From positions 29,559 through 93,558 of the forward strand of contig JAYMSP010000068.1 of the NCBI GenBank assembly GCA_036897095.1: DNA of 64,000 bases. Reading direction: 5' to 3'. Positions 49,501 to 60,952 of the stretch are shown piece after piece (the first letter of the stretch is position 1; each line of letters opens with the position of its first letter). The notes under the pieces were generated by a model. The model did no database searches. It was not told the DNA's origin and saw nothing but the letters and a program-made list of their open reading frames with translations. Both the position numbers and the translations under genes were made by a program. The DNA is from Plantago elongata (Eukaryota > Streptophyta > Magnoliopsida > Lamiales > Plantaginaceae).

Positions 49501-49835
49501 GAAATTAGACATGAATCAAAAATCGAATTTACAGAGATCTGAAAGGAACAAACATTGTAGACATCAACACCGTCAATGAGGAAATTAGTATCGGTTGAAG
49601 GGTTCGCTTCAACGACTCGCTTCACGGTAACTGGATACATCGGTTGATTATCGCGACTCTAGTAGGGAATCAAACAGATCAAATTCAGAATATGAGTAAG
49701 GAAAACTGAGTAGATCTGAGTAAAGGAAGATGTGAATTGGATGAAGTTAGTTACCTTAGCGGAAGAGGCTGAAGGGCCACCGGAGGGGGTTGATTCTGAG
49801 AGGGTTGAGACGAATTGGGTGCTCTCCGTCATCAT
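46583..49835 (-). CDS. RPA2: Replication protein A 32-kDa subunit
   Basis: The middle subunit of the RPA heterotrimer, which coats single-stranded DNA in nuclear replication, repair and recombination. The 267-residue product comes from ten exons: 49835-49755, 49658-49554, 49479-49382, 49285-49244, 49155-49078, 48159-48081, 47964-47866, 47780-47701, 46815-46753 and 46661-46583, with all phases consistent. After a short Ser/Thr-rich N-terminus (MMTESTQFVSTLSESTPSGG, possible phosphorylation region) comes the OB fold: YPVTVKRVVEA, VKMVGMVYEKVERKTDVSFV, IDDGTGRISCTKW, YVRVHGHLKTFQGKKQL. A Thr/Pro/Asn linker leads to a C-terminal winged helix (GLGSIDKKVLDYLQQ, GIHVNEIAQHLKVPLEKIM). Two E2F-type sites lie ~90-125 bases upstream. 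ATG codons at 49835 and 49832 are adjacent; I use the first. Confidence 0.93.
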
Positions 49836-49926
49836 TTTTGCGGTGGCGCGTGTGGATCTGCTGTGTGTGTGTTTGGGGAAGAGTAAAGAAAGGGGTTTGG
49901 AGATGTAGTGGGGTTTTGATCAAGGG

Positions 49927-49958
49927 TTTCGCGCCTTTCTCAAGGTGATTTTCCCGCC
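49927..49958. promoter_or_regulatory. Two E2F-type sites upstream of RPA2
   Basis: TTTCGCGCC (49927-49935) and TTTTCCCGCC (49949-49958) both fit the E2F consensus TTTSSCGC. They lie about 90-125 bases before the RPA2 start codon. Plant replication genes are commonly E2F-controlled at the G1/S transition. Use here is inferred from position and match. Confidence 0.65.
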
Positions 49959-51079
49959 ACTTTACTTGCCCTCATTTTCTTAACTTTTTTATTTGATTTT
50001 TGTTTTTGTTTTTGTTTTTTGTTATTTACATTAGAAGATGATAGATAGGTCCTAATTAAGATATTACAAATTTACAATGTGTAACTATGTTGTAATTAGG
50101 AATTGTAAATTGTAAGGGCATGATGGGTGTTTTCAAAAAATCAACCCATCACAACTAGTAGGTTATAAAACCTTGACCCACGTATTATTAATAAAGAAAT
50201 TAAAATTTACATAAAAATGTAAAAGGTTGGTACAGACAGGTTGGTCGTGCGACTTCTTTAACTCGTAGCTATAGCGAATTGAAAATTAATTTATTTTTAA
50301 AGAGATGATGCATTAACATATTTTGGATTCAATTGTAAATTTAAGATTTAAAAAAAAATAGACAATATGTCAGATAAATAATTAATGAAAATGTAATATG
50401 AAGGTTTTCTCTTTATCATTTATTCTAGAGACTTCTACATTTTCTAGTATTAATCATTATTTTCTATTTTAAAATTTAATTTTAAACTCTTTCTTTAACA
50501 AATCAAGCTAATTTTAAAGTCGATTCATGTTAAATTCGAGTCTAGTAATTTTTATACTCGACTACTTTACGAACTTTAATTGCATCAGTTATTCTTCATT
50601 TTCTCTTGAATAGCAATAACGGTTACTAAGAACAAGTAAAATTACAAAGAGTATAAGGAATGCTCCAATAAATATACACCATTTTTACAACCTCAAACTT
50701 CATAGAAATACAAAAGGTAACTCAATCAAACCTTCAACTAAGAGTTATGATTGCAATTAGCATCTCAACTACTCACTACCTAGTACGAGTAACAGTTAAT
50801 TTAATTTGGCTAAACAAAAGTTCATTTTGGTTAGTACAGTTTGATGCCATAATTGAATTATGTAACACAACTTTGTGAGAAAACAGGATTGCTCCCATAT
50901 AGAAACAGCCACACCCTGATATATTCTTACTCTCTTGCAAGTAGGCATTGACAGAAACAATGGCATTGTGGCAGACTTGCAGTCTTGTAGACGATGATTT
51001 ACATTAAAATTTTAGCTGGAAATGTTATTAAAGACTAAAGAGACCATGAATGTAGAGGCACTAATATCAATTGCAATGA
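49959..51079. other. Spacer between RPA2 promoter and DUF688-like gene
   Basis: AT-rich, with no supported gene. The left side is the RPA2 upstream region and the right side is probably the 3' UTR of the next gene. I see no clear repeat. Confidence 0.5.
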
Positions 51080-52559
51080 CTAAGATTTAAGGGCCTTGAA
51101 CTTGGTTCTAGCAAAAACCAGGATCTCCTTCCTGCTCCACAAATTCCTTTTGATCTTCGACACTCTCCAACCTCCTTTCGACAGTGGTGTTACCAAAGAA
51201 ACAGACGGCCTAGAATTCGACTCACGAAAAGAAGCATCAAATCCCTCTTCACTACGTTTGAAGCTAGCATCTTTATCCTGTCTATCACTTTTCTTCGAAT
51301 AATACCTTCCCCGAATCCAAACCCATGGCCTTTTCCATGAAGGCTTGCTAACCTTTTCCTCGTCTACTTGCACATTAGGAAGTGGCAGTGTAGAGCTTTG
51401 TACTGCAGGTGGAGGACTAGGCGGTGGGATGAGCTCGTTTCCCTGAGGCTGTTTTGGTGTGCCAGGTTGATTTTCCCAAGCGAACGGGATCCCTGCTGAG
51501 TTGGTTCCAGAGTTTAAAGGACCGGAGAACTGGTCTGGAACTGAGGCTTTGGAGAGAATTCGGCTCAAGTATGTACCATCTTCATCGACTGCAAATGCTG
51601 TCTTGTGTTCTCTGCAGTAGTATATCTTTGTTTCCCCTTCATCCTTTTTCGCAAATTACAATAACAAACATAAATCAGAGATTTCATTGCATCACAAAAA
51701 ATCTATGACTTTAATAAAGGCTTTCAAAGTATTATCTATTATATTGTAATCAGAAGTTTCAGAACATCCTGCAACGAAAACATGAACAAGAAAGGATTGA
51801 GCGTTCCTAGGTTCGATTCCCTGAAATGGGTCGTTTTCATCTCCAGATACAGCACTGTACTTGGGCTTTTGCTGCTTGTGGTCTCATGATGTAATATTAT
51901 CGTTCTAGAAATCGACTAGCCAGTACATGGCAGAAATATTTATGATGTTAACCAAAAAACAAAATTAATTAACTAACCAGTAGGACAGAGATGTTCCATG
52001 GACTGCAACAGAAAGGGCCATCAGCTGTATCCGCCGGAAGCCTAGACGAGTCCAGAATCTGTCTATGAGGTGAAAATGTCAACGATGACGAATAAGAAGA
52101 AAAGCTCGAATCTTTAACCGAAGCGACAAACTCTCCATCGGAATCCTCAAACCTGGAACTCTCCCGCCTCTTACTACCCTTTCTCCTACTCAAAATCTCA
52201 ACTCTGATTCCCTTCTTCACCAACTTCTTCAAACTTCTAATCCTCAACGTCTTCGCAAAAGTCGCCTTAGGCTCATCCTCAACATCATCAAAATTAGGCA
52301 CAGGCAGGCCTAAGCCCTGCATCTGAGGAGGCGGGCTTAACGGCGGCAAAGCACCTTCATCTTGTGGATTCTTCGGTGTCCCCGGCAGCATCTCCCATGC
52401 AAACGGAACTCCTTCCGCTGCACGGTAAAATATACGTGACGACTGCCCCACGGACACTTCCCGTGCTAGAATTCGCCCGGCACAGAACCGATCATCCACA
52501 AGCACAGAAACCGGCTTTTGTTCTTCTCCTACATGAGTGCTATCCATATTCAACCCCAT
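51080..52559 (-). CDS. DUF688-like protein with two PFAWE..PGTPK motifs
   Basis: Function unknown. Proposed exons 52559-51978 and 51643-51080 join in phase (donor CTG|GTTAGT, acceptor AAAAAG|GATGAAG) into 381 residues. Each exon carries one copy of a plant motif seen in DUF688-like proteins: GVPFAWEMLPGTPKNPQ (51-67) with LPPLSPPP, and GIPFAWENQPGTPKQPQ (from 246) with PPPSPPP. Both copies are preceded by an RIL(A/S)(R/K) word, so the unit was duplicated. The rest is basic and Ser-rich; no signal peptide or membrane span is seen. The second exon has no in-frame ATG before an upstream stop, so it needs an upstream exon. Alternatives: exon 1 alone ends 6 bases on as a 196-residue protein, and the rest is a tandem paralogue with a lost or unseen first exon. 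The acceptor has a weak pyrimidine tract. Confidence 0.6.
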
Positions 52560-55439
52560 TTTGTTGATAACAGAAAAGTGTGTTGTGAGAAGGATGTGAA
52601 GAAAGCGTGAAGATATAATGATGTGAGTTTGTGAAATAAGGAAAGGTGTTAGAAGAGTACAGGTTTAAAGGCGAGAGATGAGAATTAGGCACATGATTGT
52701 GGTAGTTTGAGAGTAGTTCATATGAATTTATTAAGACATGAATAAGTTAGTACTTGTGTTGGAGTGATTTATCCTCCATTCTCTCTCAGACTAAAACTTA
52801 TCCAGTTCAGTTTTATTCAGTTAATTATAATTTATATTACATTACACTTTAATTCAATTTAATTTAATTTTACTAAACTCTATTAAATTAAAATTTATAA
52901 TTTTATATTATACTTCAATTTATTTTCATTGAATTTCATAAATTTAAGTTGAATATAACAAATTCTAATGTTTTGACATGGAAAAAGCAAATCAACCAGC
53001 TTTAAGTTGAAGGTTACGTTAAGCGTTTTGGTCATATTGAGTGTGTCTTAATTCCATGTGCAAATGAACCAGTCCTTAAGGTACTTAGTGATGGTTTAGG
53101 AAACAAGATTATTACATGACTAAGTATATCTTCTTGCCTAACAGATAGGCTATTCAATTCACTAATTATCTCTTTTCCAATTTAGTTGAAATTATTTATT
53201 CAGAAAATATCGTGCCTCTTTTGCAAGATTGATTGAATTTTGATTACTATGTACTTGGAAAACTTGTGGTTCATTTGGTAACCAATTAATACCTCTATGA
53301 AGCTTCCTATAGATGGTAATTATTTAATCAGGAAAATATCATACTTCTTTTGCAAGATTTAATTTTGATTGTATTTACTTGGAAAAGTTGCGTTTTATAT
53401 TGGTAATCCAATAAAGACTTTGTAAGGTTCCATTTGATTTGAGGTTAAAAGAGAAAAAAAAGCAAAAAAAGATAAAGAGAAATATTTAATAAATTTCCTT
53501 CATTTGGTATGAATTGGGAGAATTAGGAACTTAATATTACTAGTAGTAGAAAATATTGGAAAAGAATTTTAAACTTATAGTATACTTTCTCTATATCCTC
53601 AGTAAAATAAGACATCATGCCTAAGAATTTTCCAGCATATCATATCAAATGATACTGTAATTACCAAATGAGGAAAAATGGGGAGATTTTCGTTTTAATA
53701 TTTTTCCCTATTGTTTATTTTAATTTCTTCATTTTCCCCTCAACCTAAATTGAGCCTAATGTGTTATATTATTTTTAACTTAAAAATCATTTCAGTTCAG
53801 TTTAATCAAATTCAGGTTAATTCAATTTAATTCAGTACAGTTATAATTTATATCTTATTAATTAAGTTTAATAAATTTTAGTTCAATAAAATACATTCTA
53901 AATAATTTAATTGAGATGTGTATTTGGCAAACTTGTTATGAGTTGTTTTTTCTGTGACTGTCAGGCCGTTTGATTTAGATTACAAGTCCACTTATTTGGA
54001 GCTAGTGTACATTTTGTAATGTACTCTTGCACAAACTACATAATCAACCTTACAAAACTAAACAAACTCTGTTACAATCAAGAGTTAAAAAGAGAGGAAA
54101 AAATAAACTTTATTTGTTACGCAAGAGACTATATAGCAGAAGCTTGTAGAGTTGTTGAGTTAAAATTCCTCTTTTCCGCTATTCCTTTTAAGCCGAAACA
54201 TTATTTAATGATTTTCCGAACATTTGTTCGTTCTTAAACTCATCAATATTATGCCATTTTTTATAGTAGTATCACGTGTTTTGCAAGAACCCTCTTACTC
54301 AAATTTTCCAAAATTGAACATTTACTTTGCCACCCGTTTTGATCAGTATTTCACTTGTCATGTAGATTTACAGAATGGAATAAGAAATCTGACATTCTGA
54401 CCCAACGGTTGAATGCAACCTATTTTGTTGAACAAGACATCACGCTTGAAGTAATCCCTCAATAATTTTAAGCCCAGTTCGTAATAGGCATTAACTACTA
54501 AAATTAGATCGGCAAAGTTGAAAACAAAAAATCAAGAATTTTCTAAGCATGCATTCAATTACAATTAAGCAAATTGACTATTTGGAAAGATTGAAGCTTT
54601 GTAACTAATGAATCATCATTAACTTTATGGTTATGACTTATGATATGACTTGTGAGTCTGCAAAAGTATAGCCACCAATTCACGTCATTAACCATTTTCT
54701 GTCCATTGAACTTATGCAGCCAATAGATCATGGAATCTACAGAGATTGACTTTTAACAGTTTACTAACCATTTTAAATAAATGTAACTAGTTGCTTCTTG
54801 CATGATTAACGGAGAACCACAACAAAATGAACGATCACAGACCAATACTCCTAGTAGATACACTAGCTTGGTTACCTTGAAAGTTTGTGCTTTCAAAAGT
54901 TCAATGCATAGTGTAAATTTTAGTTATCCCTATAACTAAGATCTTATTAACATAGAATCAGGAGTACAAGAAATCCTACAGAAGAGGCGTAGATAATATA
55001 AATAACTAGACCGAGGTGGATAACATTAACATGACCTTGTGATCTACTATCCTGACCTCAAGCACAGAGCAACTACATATACACAACGGCTACTAACCGA
55101 ATCAAATAGTCAGGAGAGATAAACCGTCTTCTGAGGAATGAACCCAACATCAGTTTCCTCATGTTGGAGCTTGCCAACAGCAAACATCAACTTAGATACA
55201 TGACTAAAGAGCCAACTGCCATGCATAAGAACAGATATGCATTAAGATTCACGAAACAACTGCAAGTACAAAACGCAAAATAGAAAAGGTTATATAAACA
55301 AACAATTGTGGGAGTACTACAATACAGGAGACATGAATTTGACCATCACAATAGAAGATAAACGTGTTCAAAAGTTCAACACCAAAAGACGGGATTTTAG
55401 CAATTGTACCTATTATGGTATTGAAACTCGAGTTCCCCT
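52560..55439. other. AT-rich spacer between DUF688-like gene and ADIP
   Basis: No gene is supported. It holds a 128-bp tandem duplication (53191-53444). Two similar TCAGTTCAG/AATTATAATTTATAT-like tracts lie near 52806 and 53795, a possible old repeat pair. The right end should include the ADIP 3' UTR. Confidence 0.5.
53191..53444. repeat. 128-bp diverged tandem duplication
   Basis: Copies start at 53191 and 53319. Both run ATTATTTA(T/A)TCAG, AAAATATC, CTTTTGCAAGATT, TACTTGGAAAA and TTGGTAA in the same order, with modest divergence. Confidence 0.8.
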
Positions 55440-58400
55440 TCATAAATCAGATTGCCCACTCAATCTCCTGCAAAATTTTCAATTAGTAAGTTTCAGATTG
55501 TCAACTATTTCAATTATCTCTACTTCCATCATCTCCCCGTATGTGTCTACTTATGCACAATTGTATTCGTTCCAGCAAGCATATGAATCTGAGGATAATT
55601 ATTATTCCAAGGAGATTCAAGAAATTTGATACCTCGGCCTCTCTGACTTTGCGATTATGGAAGCCTGCATTAAAATAAAATTCTATGTTAACAAAACCAA
55701 TGAAGAATGGACGAATGAGAGAAGAAAGAACAGAATTGAAAGTAGTTTTCTACATTAAAAAAAAACATCATGTGAAAGTGTGCCAATATATAGGCCATTC
55801 CAGTAAATACTACTCAGGGTAAGACTGAGAATCGTAGTATAACAAAATGAAACTAAAACACATCTAGAAAAAACAAAAAACAAAGAGAAGAATATTTCAT
55901 TGATGTTTTATATATGCAAATAAACTCTCGACTTGCAAAAAGACTCCAAAAAAACTTAGTACTGAATGTCTAGTTGACTGATTAGACACTCACGGTTTTA
56001 ATTTTTTTTATCCTAAAGCTAGGGGCAAATTTTAAAATTTAAGACCACACTGATCTAGTAATGAAAGGAAACTATCGCGTCAGATGATTAGCCTTATTTC
56101 ATACAGTTGACAATGTTGTTTGAAGTTTGAACATCCACCAGTGTATCACCCCGAGTCAACAAATGAAAAAAGAACAAAAGGAAAAGGAAAGAAAGGAATT
56201 TGTTATGTTCTGGAGTACATTAGTATCTCATGAATTATGAAAATAGCATGATATTATATACATATATTCCTGGAGGAGATTATTTGGAGTACATTAGCAA
56301 AATGTGGTTAAAATCCACAATATTACAACCATATCTGTTTTATTAATAGTTGAAACATAAACCCCAGGGGAATCAAACCCCAGAAATCCACAGCTATGCC
56401 CCCTTAATCTTTGACTTTAATAACCAAACCGCAAGCGTAACCGAAGTTTTTAAAGCAGTTACAGTCCAGGTGTAAAACCCAGTAACACCTTCAGTTATTG
56501 GCTAAACTACTATCCATGGATACCCTTTATTCCCTTTCAATTCAAACCACAAAGCAGTGTTGTCAAGCCCACTGGGATCCAGCCGCATTTTCAGGCCTTC
56601 CCCAAGGTTTCAAAGCGTACTGGACAATCTCGGTGTTTTATGGACCGGGATCGTGACAAGTGTTTTTGGAGGTAAATGCTCAATTTACCCTCAGTTTTGT
56701 TTGTAACTTGTTTTAGCTTTACACGTACTTATATGTTTGTTCAGTATGTTAAGTTATACCCCTATTTTCCATAACATGTTTAACCAATGTCACGTTTTAA
56801 CAAACCTTATTCAACTCCTTCATATTCTAAGAATAACCTAGTTATTGATTTAAGGTTTGATCTGTATGAAATTGAACAAATTGCATTAATTAGTATAGGT
56901 ATGGATGAAAATGTACATGGGGAATTGCAAAGCTTCTCATATTTTTCAAATAGTTTAAAATCTATACAAAAACAGGAGGGAGTTTCTTAATAAAGGAGGT
57001 TTGGGTTTTGAACTATTTGAAAAATATAAGATGTTTTGCAACTTTCCATGAAGAAATTCCATCCATACCCATACTATGCAACTTGTTGAATTTGATATTC
57101 AATCGAAGCATTTTATTGGCTCGAGTTATCTTAATTATGTATCTTGAATCAGTAGTTTAAGAAAGTGCTTTTTTAGAATATCTAGGAGTTGGATAAGGTG
57201 TATTAAAATGGCGAAAATGTCAAAACATCTTATAAAAGTAGGAGGGGTTATCACTTAAGTATTCTGGGCACCCAAATTTTTTTGGCCAGCACCTACACAC
57301 CAAGATTGATGACACTACATAAACACTTTCCCTCATCGCTTCATTAAACTCTCTGGTTGAGGCTATTGAACCCCAAGTCCTCCCCTTATTCGAGTGAGCT
57401 CAATGAGGTAACTTTTATCATTCTGATCCATCTGTCTGCCAGCATATTCAACGAAATTTCAATTTAAGCCACCAGGCCTACAGACTATAGAGTACAGACT
57501 CCATGACGATTCAAGTTCTTTCTACAAACTGCAATTCGATTTCAGAGCTTCCTTTCCATCTGCTATTGAGTTTGTATTGTTATTCTATTTGGTTCTGATT
57601 CCTTTATTACACTTCTATTTCTTTCTAGCATTTTTGTTTTTTGTGGTGTTTCTTTAATGTTGCTATTTTGGTAAATAAGAAAAGTATTTGTTAAATTATC
57701 ACTATGAACGCCCTTTGGAAAGGGAATTTTATATCTAAATATCTTCTCCAATTTCCAAAAAAAAACTGGTAGAAAAAAATTAACAAACCAGTTGCAGTTT
57801 TTAGCAGAAAACACAATGAACTGTCTGACCAGATAAGTCATAACCGGCTCGGTTAAGGACTCCATAACCAAACTGGTTATAACCACAATTACTGATTCGT
57901 GGAACATGAACACAGTTCCCCTATTCGAGGAGAATAAATTCACCAGAGAATCACATAGAGCCAGTTCTGTGATTGTTGTTGGGATGTGGTTCATTCAGTT
58001 TTAGAGTGTCATTTGTTCACTTTTGAAACGTGATTCACTATTAAATCCACACGCCTACTTCAATTTACTTTAATTTCTCCGGGAATCCAGGTGAAAACGA
58101 ATGCTAATCTCCAGCTAAATCAGGACGCCTGAAAATTGTGTTTGGTCCTTTATTGGTACGTTCCCTGATTCACTATATTTAGTGATTCAGAGCACGCAAG
58201 AACCGAGTGCTCCGATTCGTGATTAGCCTATCTGGTGTTCATGTATTTCCACATGATAGACCCTAAAAACCCTGGGTTTACCCTAAGCCTTGTCATTTCC
58301 ATGATTAAACACGAGTTAACTTTCAAAAAAGAACAAGCATCCAACAGAAACAAAATGTCTGACTTCTAGAGCCATGATGATGTGATACCTGCTCTTGAAT

Positions 58401-60952
58401 GATGCTCCTGGCCTCAACAAGCTCAGCTTCCAACTCAAGTTCTCTCTCTGTTACGTCAGAGGTGACTTCCGCCCCCTTCTGTGTATCATGAAGCTGAACC
58501 ATGCGCTCCTGCAATGTGTATAATGGGTGTTCATAACTTACTTTCAGCTACTCCACAGCATAAAAATTCATTAGGGTCAAAGAAAACACTTGAATTCACC
58601 TTTATAGCGTTCATCTTAGCTCGTAGGTTCTCTTCTATTTGATCTCTACCCATGTGAAGAGGAAGATCAAACATGTCCTGGAACATGAATGTAAAATTTG
58701 TCATTAAATGTAGCAGCTTTTTCTCCAGATAACTGAGCCAGCTGACACAATACTTGTTTAGTATTCTGACTTACCGTCCTACCACCCAGTGGAGAATTCA
58801 AATGATCAGCACCTGACCTTTCATTCACTGGAGAAGACTGCTTTTTATTTGGTGCATTCAGAAATTCACGCATATCAACCTGGAAAAGATTGAGTAAATA
58901 ATGTAGCTTACATATATACTAGTTTCACGTTAATTAACTTGAGTGCTTCACTTTGCACAAGTTCTATCATTCAAACAGTCAAATATCACCAATGTACTAT
59001 TCCAAGAACTAAGAGAAGTCATGTTTCCAACTAGAAATACCCTCTAACAGTGCAGTAAAACCCGGGGGGGGTGGGTTACGAAAATATAACCAATGTACTA
59101 GTCTAGATTTCTAGTAATCAACTAATCATCCATTTTGTGTTTAAGGTGTTGCTACATTGGTATCAGAAGAGAAAAACATACAACCATGAAAATTCCATTC
59201 TACTTGTCTGGACTCAAACTTACCTGCATTGACCGCAATAGTGCCCTCAAATCAGCATTCTCTGCCACAAGTTCATGATTTTTTGATTCATATGCTTCCA
59301 CCTACAAGTAGCATATATTGATAAGACACTGCAGCTACAAACAATAAAATGAATCGATCACATCACTTAGTAGATACTTACTATCTTCTTGTAGAAATCA
59401 CCATCAGGCTTCTTTGTGTTCCATGTTCCACGTTGCCTCCCTTCTTTCTATAAAAACAATATAGAATCAATGACAAGAGTTTGAGTTGATAAGAGATCCT
59501 AGTAAGGTGCCTTACCTGTAGTAAATTCATAATCTCCATGCCTGATCTGGATTCCTTCTTTTTCTCCATTAATACTTGATTAAGTTTTTCCTGTAAGAAA
59601 TCATCTTCAAATTAGATACATGGGATGGGCTTGTAAGCTCATTAACAATATTTATGCACTTGTTAAACCATGCACTATGTAAGGGAATTAAGAATGCACC
59701 TGCAACTTGATATACTCCTTTTCTTTCTTCTTCATCTCATGAATTTGCTGAACTTTAACTTGCTGCTTGCCAAACATGCGCTTGTCAGATGATTAAACAG
59801 TAGCCAGGGAGGAGGAGGAAAAGATGTACAGCAACAAACCTGATTACCCAAGACCATCTTCTGGAATTCATCTCGCTCCTGCTGCAACTTATCAATTTGG
59901 GACTTGAAAGCTGCTGTAGCTTTAGCTTCCTACTCATACAAATTGTTGGATGGTGGAACAAGAAAATGAACTATTATATCCTGAATGACATTTAGACAGA
60001 AAACGGTCCCCCCAATAGAAATTAAAAGAACAATGTACTTACCGTTCGTGTCATTGTTGCTATCTCTCTATCTTTGCTAGTCAATTGTGCCTCCAGCCTC
60101 TCAACTTTGGCCTCCAACCTTGAAATATCTGACAAAAGTCTTCAACGCAAGACGAAAGTCAATATTATGCACGGAAATGGTAAATAGTACCATCAATCAA
60201 ATGCTGATACATAAATGTTCAAACACACGTAGAACATCAAATGTCAGAATCCATAAACCTTCTAGTATAGTATAAATCTAATTCCAATTTCCTCATAATC
60301 ATAACAGCATAAATTTCATTCATAAATAAATTTTCTATAAGTAAAACCGCCTCGCCTCTCTAAAGCTATGGCAGCAGCTATCCTCAAATCAACTGAGTAC
60401 TACTAAATTAGTGTTAGTAGTTACTACCTCTGCCTTTGCTCGTTAGCCGACTCCCTGAAATCAACATCCCTCTGCCTCTGCTGCAACAATGCATACACAC
60501 AATTGCAAGTCCTGGCTACCGAAACCTAATCATTTCCCAAAATAAACAAGTCACAAAACATAAACACACAAACTAAAACCTAGCAAGCGAAATCGCAAAC
60601 GAAACTAACCGGATCACTAGCAAACAGATCAAGCGAAGCAGGAAAGCCAAATGTGACTAGAGACTGGTTCAAATACTTGGCGCAGTGGTCCAGATTATCC
60701 ACATTCGCAAATGCATACTCACTGAACAGAAACAAAATTAACACTAGAAATCAACAGTTGAACCGACAAAACGCTGGTATTCTTACAGTAATTGACAAAA
60801 TCAAGCTCTCACCTCATAGCATTTGGAGTAATTGATGATCTCTGCAACAAGAAAAACACACATTTCAGAAACAACACACGAAAGAGAGTAGAATTGAAGA
60901 AAGAGCAGTGAAAATTACCCGAGGATCGGAGTCAATTTCAGTTGGAGGCATT
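55440..60952 (-). CDS. ADIP/SSX2IP-like coiled-coil protein
   Basis: A plant homologue of the afadin- and alpha-actinin-binding protein. In animals this family acts at cell junctions and at centrosomes; the plant role is not established. Fifteen exons give 367 residues: 60952-60920, 60841-60813, 60721-60610, 60525-60428, 60139-60043, 59929-59840, 59762-59700, 59590-59516, 59447-59382, 59301-59224, 58879-58775, 58677-58600, 58508-58389, 55664-55633, 55467-55440. The family block EYAFANVDNLDHCAKYLNQ..TFGFP comes first. Coiled-coil follows (RLEAKVERLEAQL, QIDKLQQERDEF), then KKKEKEYIKLQEKLNQVLMEK and GTWNTKKPDGDFYKKIVEAYE, both close to animal ADIP. A Ser/Pro linker leads to a final coil (ERELELEAELVEARSII). 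Exons 1-13 are firm. The last two lie beyond a 2.7-kb intron and rest on splice signals and phase only. Without them the frame would read through a donor and stop at 58323. Confidence 0.87.
56744..57264. mobile_element. ~520-bp foldback element in the ADIP intron
   Basis: Left arm (about 56744-56963) and right arm (about 57007-57264) are imperfect inverted copies along most of their length. Shared blocks, read inward, include TTAAGT(T/G)AT, CCTTAT(T/C)CAACTCCT, ATATTCTAA, GTAT(A/G)GGTATGGATG and ATATTTTTCAAATAGTT. Only ~40 bases separate the arms. There is no coding capacity. It is either a long-armed MITE or an inverted duplication able to form a long RNA hairpin. I saw no clear target duplication. 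Confidence 0.75.

Noticed and set aside
51806-51826. GGTTCGATTCC resembles a tRNA B box
   Set aside because: No matching T stem, acceptor stem, anticodon arm or A box lies around it, so it is not a tRNA, and a SINE is not shown.
57563-57994. 143-residue open frame on the - strand
   Set aside because: It lies within the ADIP intron, opens with no known motif and looks like chance.
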